Below, one piece after another: positions 10,870-22,837 of a stretch of DNA of 64,000 bases. The notes beneath the pieces were generated by a model. It made no database searches. It saw only the letters and a program-made list of their open reading frames with translations, and was not told the origin of the DNA. Within the stretch, counting starts at the first letter, position 1, and each line of letters opens with the position of its first letter. The DNA is from Rhea pennata (Eukaryota > Chordata > Aves > Rheiformes > Rheidae): contig NC_084702.1 in NCBI RefSeq assembly GCF_028389875.1, positions 43,213,053 through 43,277,052 of the forward strand, written 5' to 3'. The translations under genes and the position numbers were made by a program.

Positions 10870-11830
10870 AGAAAAACTGCTATGATCCCAACTGTTTGTA
10901 TTTTATCTATGACTTGGCTGAGGAAATGGAGGACATCTTTAATGAAGAGTATTCTGAAACTTGGGGAAGGTGCCAAACTGAAGGGATGCAGACATATTAG
11001 AGGATATGATTAGAACTCAAAATATGATAAATAGGTTTAGAGCTGTCTATATTGACTTTCACAGTGTTGATTTTAAGATGTAATTGCCAAGTAGAAATGC
11101 CTTTTTGTATCTCTTAACTCTATTGATTAAACAGCAGCATTGCAAAGAAGGTACTCGTGTAAAGTGGTCCACCAGGCTGATTGAGTTTAGCAATACCAGT
11201 TCAAACACATAAGTCTTCCTTTTTGATCTGTAGGAAAAGGAGCTGGGTATATAGGATGCAGAAAGGAAGTTTTGATCTGCTTGATACTTGCCAAGCCTTT
11301 GCTTGCAGTACTGTGTGAGGTTGTGTGCACTGGACTCTCCTTAAAAATCCCACAGGCAAATTGGAGAGGAATTGAAGGAGAGCTAGAGGATGTGAAAATA
11401 TGACCTATGACAATACTTTGACAGCTTTGTTTCATCTAGAGAAAGAAAACTGAGATCAGGTGCACACCTCTGGTATGAGAAAACTGATAAAAGGTTTATC
11501 TGTGTTTCCTGTCCTTTGTGATACAACAAGAAAGAAAAAGCTTAACTTGATGTAGGAGATTTAAATGAGGTTTGTGGGAAGTAACACTGTGCAAGAACAT
11601 TTCAGTCTTTGGCAAAGATTACTTCCTGTCTCTTAGGTTATATGAGTATGTGGGTGTTTGGGTCTTAAAAAAAAAAAAAAAAAAAAAAAAAAGGAGGAAA
11701 AAAAGTGGGATGTCCTTATTGGTTATCAGAATTGTTTTAGGTGTGCTTGAACTTGCTTCAGAGCAGAAAAAAGCTCTAGACTAGATGACCTTTCTGAGGT
11801 TGTCTGTCATTTTGCTACTTCTATTTTTAT
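10870..11830 (+). mobile_element. Decayed CR1 non-LTR retrotransposon, 3' part, sense orientation
   Basis: Successive short blocks match, in order, the 3' half of CR1 reverse-transcriptase ORF and tail as I remember them. A block like the FADDTKLG region lies at about 10930-11030 (GGTGCCAAACTGAAG, then ATTAGAACTCAAAAT). A GTGGTCCACCAGGCTGA block is at about 11165. CAGTACTGTGTGAGGTTGTG follows at about 11307, and AAATATGACCTATGA plus a CTAGAGAAAGAAAACTGAG block at about 11395-11456. The typical CR1 3' end (CTAGACTAGATGACC, then TCTGAGGT) is at about 11775-11800. Many indels and stops make it long dead. A 27-base A tract (about 11667-11693) interrupts it. Sequence between blocks is only loosely alignable, so the ends are approximate. 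Confidence 0.75.
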
Positions 11831-12589
11831 AAACTATGAATGCATGTTATTCTCTCTGAAGCAGATACACTGTCATTTTCAACTTAGAGCTTATGTACAA
11901 TGAATGAAAAAGTATATTTTTGGTTATTTTGGTTTTCATAAATATATTGTTGTTATTTGGGGCATTACTGATTCCTCTTCTTGATTCCTTCCTCTCCCAC
12001 ACTGTGAATCCTTTTTTACCACTTTTCTCATGCTTTCCTTGCTGTAATAACTGCTTTTACATGTTTGTTTTGTTAATGTTGATGCTAAATTACTAGCACT
12101 GAATTTAAAGTTATCAGAGCAATATTGAGAGGGTTTGATTTAAAACCAAAGCTCTTAGATGTAGCTGGTCAGTTGACTCCTGGACACTGGCATCTATTTG
12201 TACTAAGCTTATACCTGAAAAGACCAGAAATACGTATTTCAGTTGCACTCAGGTTCCCTGGTCTGGAATTGTTTCAGACTGTATTTTTAGTTATAGCACT
12301 AGGAAGAATTAAAAAGATTTTCCCTGCTTTGAGGCTGTTACAGAGAGTTAAATGTATGAGTAAGACTGATTTGTTCTCTTGAAGTTCACTGTTACCCTGT
12401 TATTACAATAGGGAAATGAACCAGCTTTAACTTTTCACTGCTAGTACTGTGTGAATTGTTGAGATTGTTATGGAGGAGAGGTGCCCGTATACTGGTAACA
12501 AAAGCAAAGATAGTATTATGAACGTTACTGTCAATGGTAAAGTTCTAAAAGATGTCCTGATACGTTTTGTGATTTGTTGCAGAATTATT

Positions 12590-12608
12590 AAAAAAAAAAA
12601 AAAAAAAA
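12590..12608. repeat. Poly(A) tract in intron 1
   Basis: This is an uninterrupted run of 19 A. No recognisable retroposed body lies upstream of it, so I treat it as a simple homopolymer. Confidence 0.9.
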
Positions 12609-13581
12609 GGTATTTTGCTTTCTGCAGGTATGTGTTTAAAAAATAGAAATAAAATAAGGTGGCTTTCATGTAAACATGTAGGTTTCCGTGTTATGGAGTT
12701 ATGTATGGATGGAAGAGACAGAAGTCTTGGTTTGAAATTTCTGCTTTTCCTGAAGCCAGGTGTCTACCACTTCTCCTTTACTCCCTGTGTACTATCTATT
12801 ATTTAATGGAAAAAAGTTAATAGATTAGAAGTCTTAGGGTATTCAAATGCAGAGTAAATTAATTTAACGTTTGTTCCCATTTCCTATTTATTCACCTTTT
12901 GTTCAGGGTGCTTGACTTATTTGGTCCTTCCTAGATTTTGGTATGACTTACTGTGCTCCAATTGTAAACTGCTGCGGTGATTCACGAGCAGCTCAGATGG
13001 CTTTTAGTGAGGACAGTGTCAGAGGCTGGGAATCTGGGTAGCTGAGCTTCATCAGCTCCTTCAAGCTGAGATGTCTCTGCATGTTAGTCAGAACACTTTC
13101 TCTCCAGTAACAGGAAAGGCTTGAAGCCGTGTATCAGCATCTCCTATTCATGTCTTAGAGATGGAAATTAAAGTTGGTTTTTGCATTACAACTAAGCCAA
13201 TCTGTTAGCAAGTAGCTGCTAAGGGCAGTGTCTCTCCGCCTTTTGTAACCTCTGGCTGCATGTTCCTGCTGCTTCCTTTGTCTCTGTGTAGTGATCACGC
13301 AGTTGCAGAGCAGGTTGGTTCAGCTGGCTGATCTGGTGCAAACCTAGCACTGCAAGGCTTCTTCAGGATCAGCTGCCTGAAATGACTTTTCTGAGCACAG
13401 TCACTAAATCCAGTGTGAGGGGAGCCAGGAGTGGGGAAAGGGTAGAACTGCTCCTGCTGCCCTAAGAACAGCTGAGGTGTGTTGTGAAATCACATCATTG
13501 CTTTTCCAGGCTCACACTTTTGTTGGTCCCTTTGTTAGCCTTTTAAACTTGATCCATTTTATGGGTATATGGAGATAAATT

Positions 13582-13602
13582 AAAAAAAAAGGGGGGGGGG
13601 GG
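13582..13602. repeat. A9-G12 homopolymer junction
   Basis: Nine A are followed directly by twelve G. Such A-to-G boundaries often arise by slippage. Length may vary between individuals or be a sequencing artefact. Confidence 0.9.
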
Positions 13603-16380
13603 CAAAAAATCCTCTCTGAAGTGTGTTCCTTGAGTGCTTATCACTTTGATTTATTCAGATTTTCGTGAGTCGTTCTTTTTTTTCCTCCGTATTCCGTTGA
13701 TTTTATGTATGGGTATTAAAGGAAAATAAATATTCCTTTTTCCTGAATGAGTCTCTTGGTGAGATGTTATTCTTTTGCTTTCTGAAATGTAATGGAGCAA
13801 ACTGCTTCATAAGCATAAGACGGAGTATAAACATGTATGTCTGTGCAGTTCACAAATGCAGTTCACAGTAAAATCTCATACTAAGTATGTTCCTTTAATT
13901 GAGTGATTCTTAAGAATTATTTTTGATAATGAAACTTAAATTAGTTGCTTAAACAACTTTTACCCAGTAGGTGAAACAATGGGCAACTTTCCAAGACTTA
14001 CTATAGCACATTAATTAGACACCAAGATGAAGAATATCATGAAATGTTTGCCTCCATGTTTTCAGTTTATGTTTTAATATTCTCTATATATATTGTTGTT
14101 AATAGCATGATCTTTCTGTCTTCAAAACAGATGTAATTGATACAACATAATGGAAATAATTACATAGCTACTTATTTTTCTCAGATAGAAAAGATTTCTA
14201 GTGAGAAAAGAATGCTGTATTTACAAATATATTTACTTTTCTGTTTAGATGGAACAATAGTGGAGAGGAATTGCTGATGGGTGGCCTTTTAAAATCTGTT
14301 TCTGCATTAGGACCTATGGTCTGTAATGTCTTGTCTGTCTTAAAGTTGGTAGCTTACTCTTACAGTTAACATCTTTAAATAATGATATTAGTACTCCACT
14401 AAATTTTCTTGCTCCTGTTCTCAAAGCACAAGCCTCTCTATTCCATGGGCACAATAATTCTAACTTCTTGTTTTGTGTTAAGAATCATTTATTGTAAAAG
14501 CATGATTGTCTTCTGATAACTTAAATTCTTACTTGAATTCTGTTTAATTCATATTTTTGCAGTGTGAAGTTTTTATTTTTGGAAATCTTGGTGCTGAGAG
14601 TATTGTGTCATCAAGCATATGAGGGATTTGTAGCATTATACTTTTTTCCTACTAATCTTCCTGGTTCTTGTGACTTGTCATGATTTGCTTTGTTAAGAAG
14701 TGCATTTAGGTATCTTCCACTTGACTGAACTTCTTTGGGAAGCATGAATTAAGGCCAAAATTATTGAGTTGTGGATATTATGGATATGTTAGTCAAGCTT
14801 AATGCATGTAAATGTGATATTTAAATTCTATCCTTAGTGTTTCAGAAGGGATATTTATAGTTTCTCCTCTTTTATTCTTGTTCCTTTTAAAATGCTAAAC
14901 ATTCTCATTCTCATTTGTACTCAGTAGGGCATTTTGGATGCTCAGCCTTGAAATATCTAACATACTTTTAAAGGTATCTGTGGAGAAACAGTGAGGAAGT
15001 GTTAAGGTTCTAGTACCCTGAGTGTTTCATATAGGAACTCCGTGGTAAAGGTGACAGTTGCACATAAGAGTTTTTATTTCTAACGTTTCTAGTTGGACCC
15101 TTCAGTAATATTCTTGAGTTGTTTCTTCCTTCCTTCCCCATCTGTTTTCTTACAAAATATTTATTTAAAAAAGAATGGAGGAGAAAAAACACCAAAACTT
15201 TGGTCAGACACTGGATTTTGACAGTCTGAAGTATGTTATGCAAGGACTTCGCTGGTTTAAAATCAATTGAGCCATCATCTGGTCCAAAATTGTGGATTGT
15301 TGCAGATGTGCATGAATACACCGGAGATGATATTTTGGAGTTAGCTGCATTTTGTTGCTTAAAGGTTTGATAACTTGTGAATTTCCTTTGTGGGAGGAGG
15401 TTGTATGGTTGTATGTGTCAAGGAAATAAAACTGAACTGTTGAATTGAGGAAACTGAGTGCCATGTAACTGTAACTATTAGATATGTCTGCAGGTAGACT
15501 TTTATTGTTCCAGACATTGTTTTTAGATTTTTTTTTTCTTTCCATTATAGTCATTAATGAAGCTGTGAAAAGTTATTTTGAAGAACTTGACTCTTAGTGA
15601 ACTGACTCTATCTTGCAGCTCTAATAAGAGTGTCAGTGATGAACCTTAGTGGGTGAATTAGGACTAAATAGGGTGTGGCTTGGGGCTCTGGAAAATCCTT
15701 TTCATCTACTGAAGGTGAAGGAAAACCCACTCATTTTAACTATTGCTTGGAGAAGTGAAGCAGGAGGCACTGTCATCTATATTAGGAACTTACGCTGAAA
15801 GTGGCTAAGAGGGGGTTGTGCGTGTGTGTGCGTGGGGGGTTCTCCACTCCCCACTCCCCGCCCTAGTTTAAATATTTTGAAAATACTCATCAGAATACCT
15901 TGGCTGTTTCCAGGGTAAAGTTATGAGAAATAAATTTTTCTGTGGTAAAATACATTTCTGTATTTTTGAAAAGATTCTTCAATACTAATTTTTGAGAGCT
16001 GACAATTAAGTCAGAGATTAGGAGATACATACAGTCCTTGAATTAAGTCAGGTTATAAGCATTTTGGGCTTTCTGTTGATTTACCCTTAGAGATGGTTAA
16101 AGGCTGGTTGAGTGTTCCAGTTTTACTGAATAGCCTGTCTGTTTGCACTGAAATTCAGTGCAGAGGGTGCTTTCTCTAGAAATGCATCTAGAAATTACTT
16201 TACTTAACTTGTATTCTCTTTCTGATTAGCTGAAGGATATGCCAATCTCTGAGCTGGGGGTGATGTAGGGTTAGGAGTATGAGTGAGGGGGGAAGAATGT
16301 GAGTTTTGGGCATACAAGCATACGTGGGTAAATTTGAGGAATTATTTTAACTGGAGAACTTTCTACCTTTCCCCCCTTCT

Positions 16381-16407
16381 CCCCCCCCCCCCCCCCCCAA
16401 AAAAAAA
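16381..16407. repeat. C18-A9 homopolymer junction
   Basis: Eighteen C are followed by nine A, preceded by a short C-rich stretch (CCCCCCTTCT). On the minus strand it is a long G run. It is a likely length polymorphism and a difficult site for sequencing. Confidence 0.9.
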
Positions 16408-17648
16408 GAAGAAAAGAAAGTTACCTTTCACAGGTGGGAGTTTAGTGAAAAGACTTGAGGTAGGAATGCTTTTGTTTTTCTTCCTTATTTGTACAGATTT
16501 AGGTATTAGAAAACAGCTTGTAAATAGAGGAAGTAAGCTGCCACATTGTCGGTTTACACTTGCAGAATGAAAACTGAAACTGAATTAAATGGTGCTAGTC
16601 ATGAACATGAGTTGTAGCACTTCATGCAGTAATGTGGTATTTTAACTAGCAACCAAGGTAGTCCCTTTAAAGGAAGATTCTGAGCACGCACAAGATTTGT
16701 TGGTGACACAGTATGCCAGCAGCTAGAATGCATACAGTTTTTTCTAATAAATTCTATTTACTATAGTTCAGCAATGTTTTTTTTAACAACTACGAGATCT
16801 GAAGAGAAACTATTTTTCACAGCAGTATTCAAAATACTTTTTTTGGTAGTAACTTTGACAAACAGAACAGCAAGGCTTTGTTACTGGATGTGTACCATTT
16901 GTGCCACTTCTTATGTACCTGTGCTGGAACTTCAAGTTTAACACCTATATCGACAACTGTTCTTCCTCATCCCACTTTCTCTAATAAAAGTCAATTGCTA
17001 ACAGCTCTGGACTCCTTACTGCTGAAGTTATGTACAGCAAGGACTAAAATGCGACCTTGAATGCTTTCGATCATTTATTTCAACAGAATTTTGCAGAAAT
17101 ATAGTCTGTGTCATGTATTGAGTCAAACTGGCTTCTTTTCATTCAGCAATGCTATTGCTACATCTCTTGCTGGAGTTAGCAACAAGTCTTCTGTCATTTG
17201 TGAGAATTTTCAGCTTTGGTAACCTGGTAATTTAAAGAAAAATATGATTTTGAGCTTTTGTATGTACAGTTGCAGTTAGATTAACAACTATTTTGCCTTT
17301 TTTATACTTTCTGTGTTCTTGTTTAAGAACTGCACACTCTCATTTTTTGATGTGAGTTTGTTATTTCCAGAAATGAGAATATTTATTTCCCATTCATAAC
17401 AAAGATTGGCTAGTATCAGTTGTTCTGTAATGCCAGCCTCAGCATCTCTAGTAATCTCAGGCAAGTCTGATATCCATCTGAACATAACATGCGTCAGATA
17501 GCCTTGTTCTCTTCTGAGATTTTTGTAACAAAAGATCGGTTTTGTTTTGTACCAGTGGTAGGAACTCCAAAGTTTCCTGTTGTTTTAATAGCTTAGTATT
17601 GCTGAGAGTAGTCAAAAAGATACTGAAGTCTTGTCTCCAACAGTGATA

Positions 17649-17680
<32 letters not shown>
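17649..17680. repeat. CA microsatellite
   Basis: This is a (CA)n tract with one T interruption near its 5' end, followed by a short TATATA stretch. It is a standard dinucleotide microsatellite and possibly polymorphic. Confidence 0.95.
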
Positions 17681-17686
<6 letters not shown>

Positions 17687-19023
17687 AAAATATATTTAAC
17701 AACATTTAGTGTCTAATGGCTTAAACTACACGGGTGTAGTAGGAATGTCAGATCTCTTGCCAAGTCATCACTTATTTAGTGCTTTTTCCTTCAAGGAGAT
17801 GGAATTTTTTTGGATGCCATTCACAGCCATCTCCTTGCTCTGCCCTTGGAAGTGGAGTCACCAATGCAAAGAACTGCAGGGAGGAAATGGATGTTGACTG
17901 TTTCCACTAGCATTTCAGCCTGCCCAAGCTGAGCTGATTCCCTAACAAAAAGCCTCAGCTGGCTCTGGTAATGGTCAGTCAGGGGCTTGCAGGAGAAAAG
18001 GGAATCCTTCAGGCAGAATCCTTCAGCACTCTGAGGACTCTTACATAGGACGTGATACTTTTGGAGACAGAAAAAAAGGTGGAAACAGTGAATCTCACAT
18101 ATATTTGAAGGAGGTTCCCTCCCCCACCCCCAGTAATCTCTTGCAGTTCTCTTAGCAGTCAGTCAACTCCCTTTCCCTACAAGAGTTTTTTTCAATAGGA
18201 GTATACAGATTTAAAACTGCTAATTTAAACTAGCCCCTAGAACACAGGAGCAATTATGGTTGTCTTGTTCCTGACAGTTGGTTGTCTGATGGAAATTTCC
18301 ATCATTTCCAGTGATGGGAATTCTGTAAGTTATTAGATATAGTCTAATGCTTCATTATTCTTTGTTTAGAAGCCTAACAGTTTTCGGGGCTGACTGTCCT
18401 ATCCACCACGAAGATGGTGAAAACAGTGTTCTCTGTTTTGTTTCTCCTTTGCCATCCCTTTTCATAGGCCAGATGGCCTGTGGTCCAGATCTTTTCTTGG
18501 AATGTTTTCATGTTTTCTGGACCTCAGTGCTTTCCTACAGACCCTTTCCTATATATTCCTATTTTCTTGAAGCACAAGTGGCTGTAGTACTTCTACATAG
18601 TACTTCAAAGGCATCAGCTGAGTGGGAAACTCATATTTTGCAGCTGTGCTTCAGTGTAGACATCCTAATACTGTATTTGCCTTTTTCATTTTAGTCTGAC
18701 CTGTAAATTCAAGTTCCTTTGTGGTTACAAGGTACTTTCATATTTTGCTCTTGATAGACCTTTTCTTATCAATTTATAATAGTACTTCTGAGGAAAGACT
18801 GAATGTAACACATGCAACAAGAATTTATATGAGCCTGCTGTAAAGTTACAGTTTATTTGCTCTTCACAGATTGCTGGTTTCTGTAGCCTTATAGTACTCA
18901 AAACTTTAGGGTCTAAAATGCTAAGGCTGCACTTCATTTTCTTGTATTACACTTATTTGATCTTCGGATCTTTGTGCCTTTGTGCCGTACTTCCCTCAAG
19001 ACCGGTGTTTTAGTGTCCTTAAC

Positions 19024-19024
<1 letters not shown>

Positions 19025-19059
<35 letters not shown>
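19025..19059. repeat. T35 homopolymer upstream of exon 2
   Basis: This is an uninterrupted run of 35 T about 430 bases before exon 2. It is too distant to serve as the polypyrimidine tract. No retroposon body is recognisable on either side. Confidence 0.95.
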
Positions 19060-19063
<4 letters not shown>

Positions 19064-19489
19064 GAGTTGAAAATAAGTGAAAGATCTTAAAGGTCTTTCT
19101 ATGTACATCAGATTAGGAATGAAAATAGCTTTTTACTGCTCGTAAATGACAGGTACGGGCTTCCATTATTCTTGTATTTGTAATAGTTTAAGTATACTAT
19201 CTCAGAAGCACATGTAAAATTCTGTCAGAAATGAGTATTTACATAGGATACATTCTGTTTCTTTTTGTTGTTGTTGCTGATGTGACTGTTATTAACTTGT
19301 CAGCTGCTGTGAAGTGTGGGTTTTTGTTACTGTCCTTGGCTAATCACGATGGGGGCGAATTCTAGAAATGTGTGTTACAGTGCATATTAACATCTTTTTG
19401 CTTTATACAAGACTGAATAATAAGTAATTCTCTTCCAAATAAGATTACTTCATCTGACAAATGTATTTATCTTTTTCATTTCTTTACAG

Positions 19490-19612
19490 ATATTTTCCAA
19501 TTTATCCTTGAATGAGCGTTGCCTTTCAGCATCTTTAGTCTGTAAATATTGGCGTGACCTGTGTTTAGATTTTCAGTTTTGGAAGCAGCTGGATCTCAGT
19601 AGTCGTCAACAG
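19490..19612 (+). CDS. FBXL17: FBXL17 coding exon 2: core of the F-box
   Basis: This 123-base exon encodes residues 248-288 and completes the SKP1-binding F-box begun in exon 1. Hallmarks are IFSNLSLNERC, then SLVCKYWRDL (the conserved V-C-K-x-W core of F-boxes) and FWKQLDLSSRQQ. It differs from the human sequence I remember by Asn for Asp in the LSLDERC stretch. The acceptor is TTTCTTTACAG and the donor is CAG before GTATGA, with both edges in phase 0. Joined to exon 1 it reads through without a stop. The F-box (about residues 237-284) docks the receptor onto SKP1 and CUL1. Nothing in it looks broken. Confidence 0.97.
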
Positions 19613-21621
19613 GTATGAAGGCTTCACTGTGAAAAACTGTTTGGATGACTCAGAATTTGTACTCTTGATGGAAGACAAATAAAAGGAGCTTACAAGGACC
19701 TCAGTGCTTTTAGAATTTTTTTTTCTACTAGAGGCTGAAAACATCTGACCTCTTAGTTTAACTCTTTTGAATATAGATGATGTCTGTTGTTAACTGTGAC
19801 AGTTGGTCTAGCACTTGAACTGATGGCCTTTGTTAAATGGGGAGAGGACAAGTGCTGTTTGAAATGGATTGTAGATTGTGTGTGTCAGGTCTTCATCAGA
19901 TAGTGGAGATTCCATTTATCAGAACTATCAAATCTATTACATTGAGAGACCTACTTGAACTTTTTTTTTTTTTAAAGGCTGCTGTAATTTGAAGAATAGT
20001 CATCCAATTGGTCTTTGCTCAGTTTGCTTTGACAAGCTTTTATTTTCCTTCTTCCTAGTAGGATTCATCAGCTAGATAGGTTCTGTCTTCTGAGTTCTGT
20101 AGCTCATCCTAGAACTAAATTTTTCTAAGATTCATGGATTGTATTTAATGAGATACCCTGAGCAATCTCAGGCTAGTGTAACTTTCCCCCGTGGAAAATT
20201 TTTTAGAAAAAGTTACCTAAACTGTCCACTACTTTTAGGTTTCTTATTAACTTGCTACTTGAGCGTTTCGTGGAAATAGCGTGTAGAGGAGAAAGATTAA
20301 TTCATATTGTGGCTTCTTCAAATGGGACTCTCTGAGGGTCTATGTTGGACATAAGGATGCATGTAAGATGCTATTTTCAGTTCACTAATTCATGGGAAAC
20401 CATACTTAATTACTTCCCTGATAGAGTTACTATTTAACATGTTTCTGAACCACTCTGGAAAAGTAACATGACAGACTACCTGATTTTTCTGAAGTGACTC
20501 CAAATAACACCTAGAAGAGGTATCTTGTCTTCTTGACAGACCTCTAGACTGAAAATGTGCAAGTGCTGTGTGTCAAGTCAGTCTTTCTTCTAGGATGCCT
20601 TGAGTCCTAGCTTTATTTCTACTTCTATTTCTACTGTTTCTGTGTTTTTATAGCTAACAGCTGGGCTGATGAAATAACAAGAAAAGAGATTAGACTTGCT
20701 ATTAATGGAAAACAGAGTGCAACACAGAAAATGTTTATTTCTGGACTGTGTAAGAAATCAAAACAGAGGGATTTATGTTGTTCTGTCTTGCCTTCTTCAG
20801 GGTTAAAGTAAGATCTCACCTATGCTAAGTGGGAGATAAGTGTTCTTGTGTAGTTTTGTTGGAAAAATTTCAGCATAAAGCACCTCTAGATTTTTGAAAC
20901 TAAACTTTATGCAGGCAATAAAACTTCCTCAATTGAAAGGATATGTGTTGTGTTTTGTCACCTCTGGATTCTATTTGTTTTTATTTTGTTTTTTTATTTT
21001 GTTTTAACTCATAAAAAAAAAAAAAGATTGTCATCTTCTAAAATTGTTGATATGTTAGTTAATTACTGTGTGCATCGTTTAAAAAGTGGATGGGATATTT
21101 TATCCTTCAAAGGAGTTCTGTGTGCAATAGTGCATATATCTTTGATTTAATGGCCTTTCATAGGCTAACGCTTAAAGTATTCAAGTATTCTATTTTTAAC
21201 GCAGCAAGTAACTGGAAGAAACTTCTGTTTTTTTAATTACGCCTTTCCTCTCGCCCCCTTTTTGTGATGTTTTTCTCCTTTTCTTTCCCTTCTTTTCTGT
21301 TCAATGACATGTTGGGTTACTCTTCCACCCTCTCTGCCCCCCTTTCAGGTTTTAAGAAGCCTGTTGCTACCTGCCTTACTGTAATATTTGTCTGTGTATT
21401 GTTTGCACCTGGTTTTGGATGATTGCAAAACCTAAGTAAAAATTCATTGCATTTCAGAGAAAGACAAACCTCTTACTTCTCTGTAAATGTTACCTTAGTT
21501 GGGTAAATTCTTATTCTCTTGGTTTATGCAAACATGTCATGCAAATAGTAGTTTCTGTGTGAATGAAACACAGATGTTTATGAAAAAAAAATAAATGTCA
21601 GTATTTGAATTTTGTTTGCAG
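19613..21621 (+). other. FBXL17: FBXL17 intron 2
   Basis: This 2.0-kb AT-rich, phase-0 intron begins GTATGA and ends TTTGTTTGCAG. It contains short T and A runs (for example 19960-19974 and 21013-21025) and a pyrimidine-rich stretch around 21230-21350. I see no dispersed repeat, RNA gene or extra exon. Confidence 0.92.
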
Positions 21622-21879
21622 GTTACTGATGAACTACTGGAAAAGATAGCATCAAGAAGCCAGAATATTACTGAAATCAATATTTCTGATTGTCGCAATG
21701 TATCGGATACGGGAGTATGCATATTAGCATTTAAATGTCCTGGACTCCTAAGGTATACTGCCTACAGGTGTAAGCAGCTTTCTGACACCTCTCTTATTGC
21801 AGTTGCCTCTCAGTGTCCTCTTCTTCAGAAAGTACATGTAGGGAATCAAGACAGACTCACTGATGAAGGCCTAAAGCAG
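21622..21879 (+). CDS. FBXL17: FBXL17 coding exon 3: first leucine-rich repeats
   Basis: This 258-base exon encodes residues 289-374. It carries the start of the solenoid of cysteine-containing-type LRRs that follows the F-box. Repeats are visible as TEINISDCRNVSDTGV, then LLRYTAYRCKQLSDTSL and LLQKVHVGNQDRLTDEGL, with the repeating Leu, Cys and [ST]D pattern of this LRR subtype. The sequence is nearly identical to the human protein as I remember it, with a few conservative changes. The acceptor is TTTGTTTGCAG and the donor is CAG before GTAACT, with both edges in phase 0. In the family the LRR solenoid holds the substrate, here one BTB domain of a mis-paired dimer. That role is known for mammals and inferred here. 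Confidence 0.97.
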
Positions 21880-22705
21880 GTAACTATCCATTCAACAAAT
21901 TTATTTTGTAAATTTAATATTTTCCAACTTTTTTACCAACTACTAAGAGGGATGTGGAAGAACATATGTCATTTTCTAGGATATAATTAAAATCAAATGA
22001 TCTCTTCTACTTCGAAAACCAAGTTTATGGCCATGTATTTTCTTGGTGCAATAAATACTATCATGCAGAGATTGTATATACTTTTCTTTCCCCCCCTTTT
22101 TTTTTAAACTAGGAATTAAATGATCTCTTTTATAACAAAATTTCCAGTTTGACATGCTGCAATTCACCTCTGTCTGTTTGTCAAGTTTTCTTGTGCTTAG
22201 TTTCTATTTGGAACCTATGGTAAAATAACTCTTACTTGCATCATGAAAGCAGAAAGTGATTGTGTTATTTGTTAGACATGCGAGAAAGTTTCATCAGTGG
22301 TATCTCTGTTATCTTGAAAGAACATCTAGGGCAAAACTATGAAGTAATTATGTTAAATCAAATATGCTGTCACAGTCTAGAATGCAGGTGTGCATACTAG
22401 ATATGCCCTATAAAACAAATTGATTGTTGAAGTGCTGCTCTTAGCCTCTTTTGGTGACTGTAGTTAGAAACTTCATTTTGCCATGTCCATAATCATAGTT
22501 TTTCTTGCTTATATATAGTACTGATAAAACCTGCAAGCAAAGATGCTTTTTAAAGAAGAAGAAAATGCCCAAATCTTAACTCCTGAAATTTATGGTTCAC
22601 TCAAATCCTGTTGTGTGTGTGTGTGTGTGGTGTGCATGTGTTTACTATTTTGTTTTTTTTTAAAAATGTAATCTGCTTAATCTCCTTTGATTGCATTGAT
22701 TGCAG
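21880..22705 (+). other. FBXL17: FBXL17 intron 3
   Basis: This 826-base phase-0 intron begins GTAACT and ends GATTGCAG. The only repeat is a short GT tract at about 22612-22629. I see nothing else in it. Confidence 0.93.
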
Positions 22706-22837
22706 CTGGGTTCAAAGTGCAGAGAATTGAAAGATATTCATTTTGGGCAATGTTACAAGATCTCAGATGAAGGAATGATCATTATAGCTAAAGGCTGTCT
22801 GAAGTTACAAAGAATATACATGCAAGAAAACAAATTG
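22706..22837 (+). CDS. FBXL17: FBXL17 coding exon 4: further leucine-rich repeats
   Basis: This 132-base exon encodes residues 375-418. LRR units are LGSKCRELKDIHFGQCYKIS and the following DEGMIIIAKGCLKLQRIYMQ, continuing the pattern of exon 3. The reading frame joins exon 3 without a stop. The acceptor is TTGATTGCAG and the donor is TTG before GTAAGT, a perfect consensus intron start. Both edges are phase 0. The remaining LRRs and the C-terminus, about 280 residues in the human protein by my recollection, are not in this window. The gene is therefore partial here because of the window edge and shows no sign of being broken. Confidence 0.97.

Larger units (their letters stand above)
7886..19489 (+). 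other. FBXL17: FBXL17 intron 1
   Basis: This 11.6-kb phase-0 intron begins GTGGGT and ends in a pyrimidine-rich TTTCTTTACAG. Its first 280 bases are still CpG-island sequence with G runs, and the rest is AT-rich. It contains an old CR1 copy (about 10870-11830) and homopolymers at 8550-8564, 12590-12608, 13582-13602, 16381-16407 and 19025-19059. It also has a CA microsatellite at 17649-17680. Moderately GC-richer patches at about 12950-13500 and 17800-18060 have no recognisable identity. I found no additional coding exon. Its open frames lack domains and plausible splice sites. Confidence 0.9.

Noticed and set aside
15204..15554. 116-codon minus-strand open frame in intron 1
   Set aside because: No domain, overlaps another chance frame, and no sign of coding constraint.
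17640..17705. Cys-Val repeat peptide encoded on the minus strand
   Set aside because: It is just the translation of the CA microsatellite.
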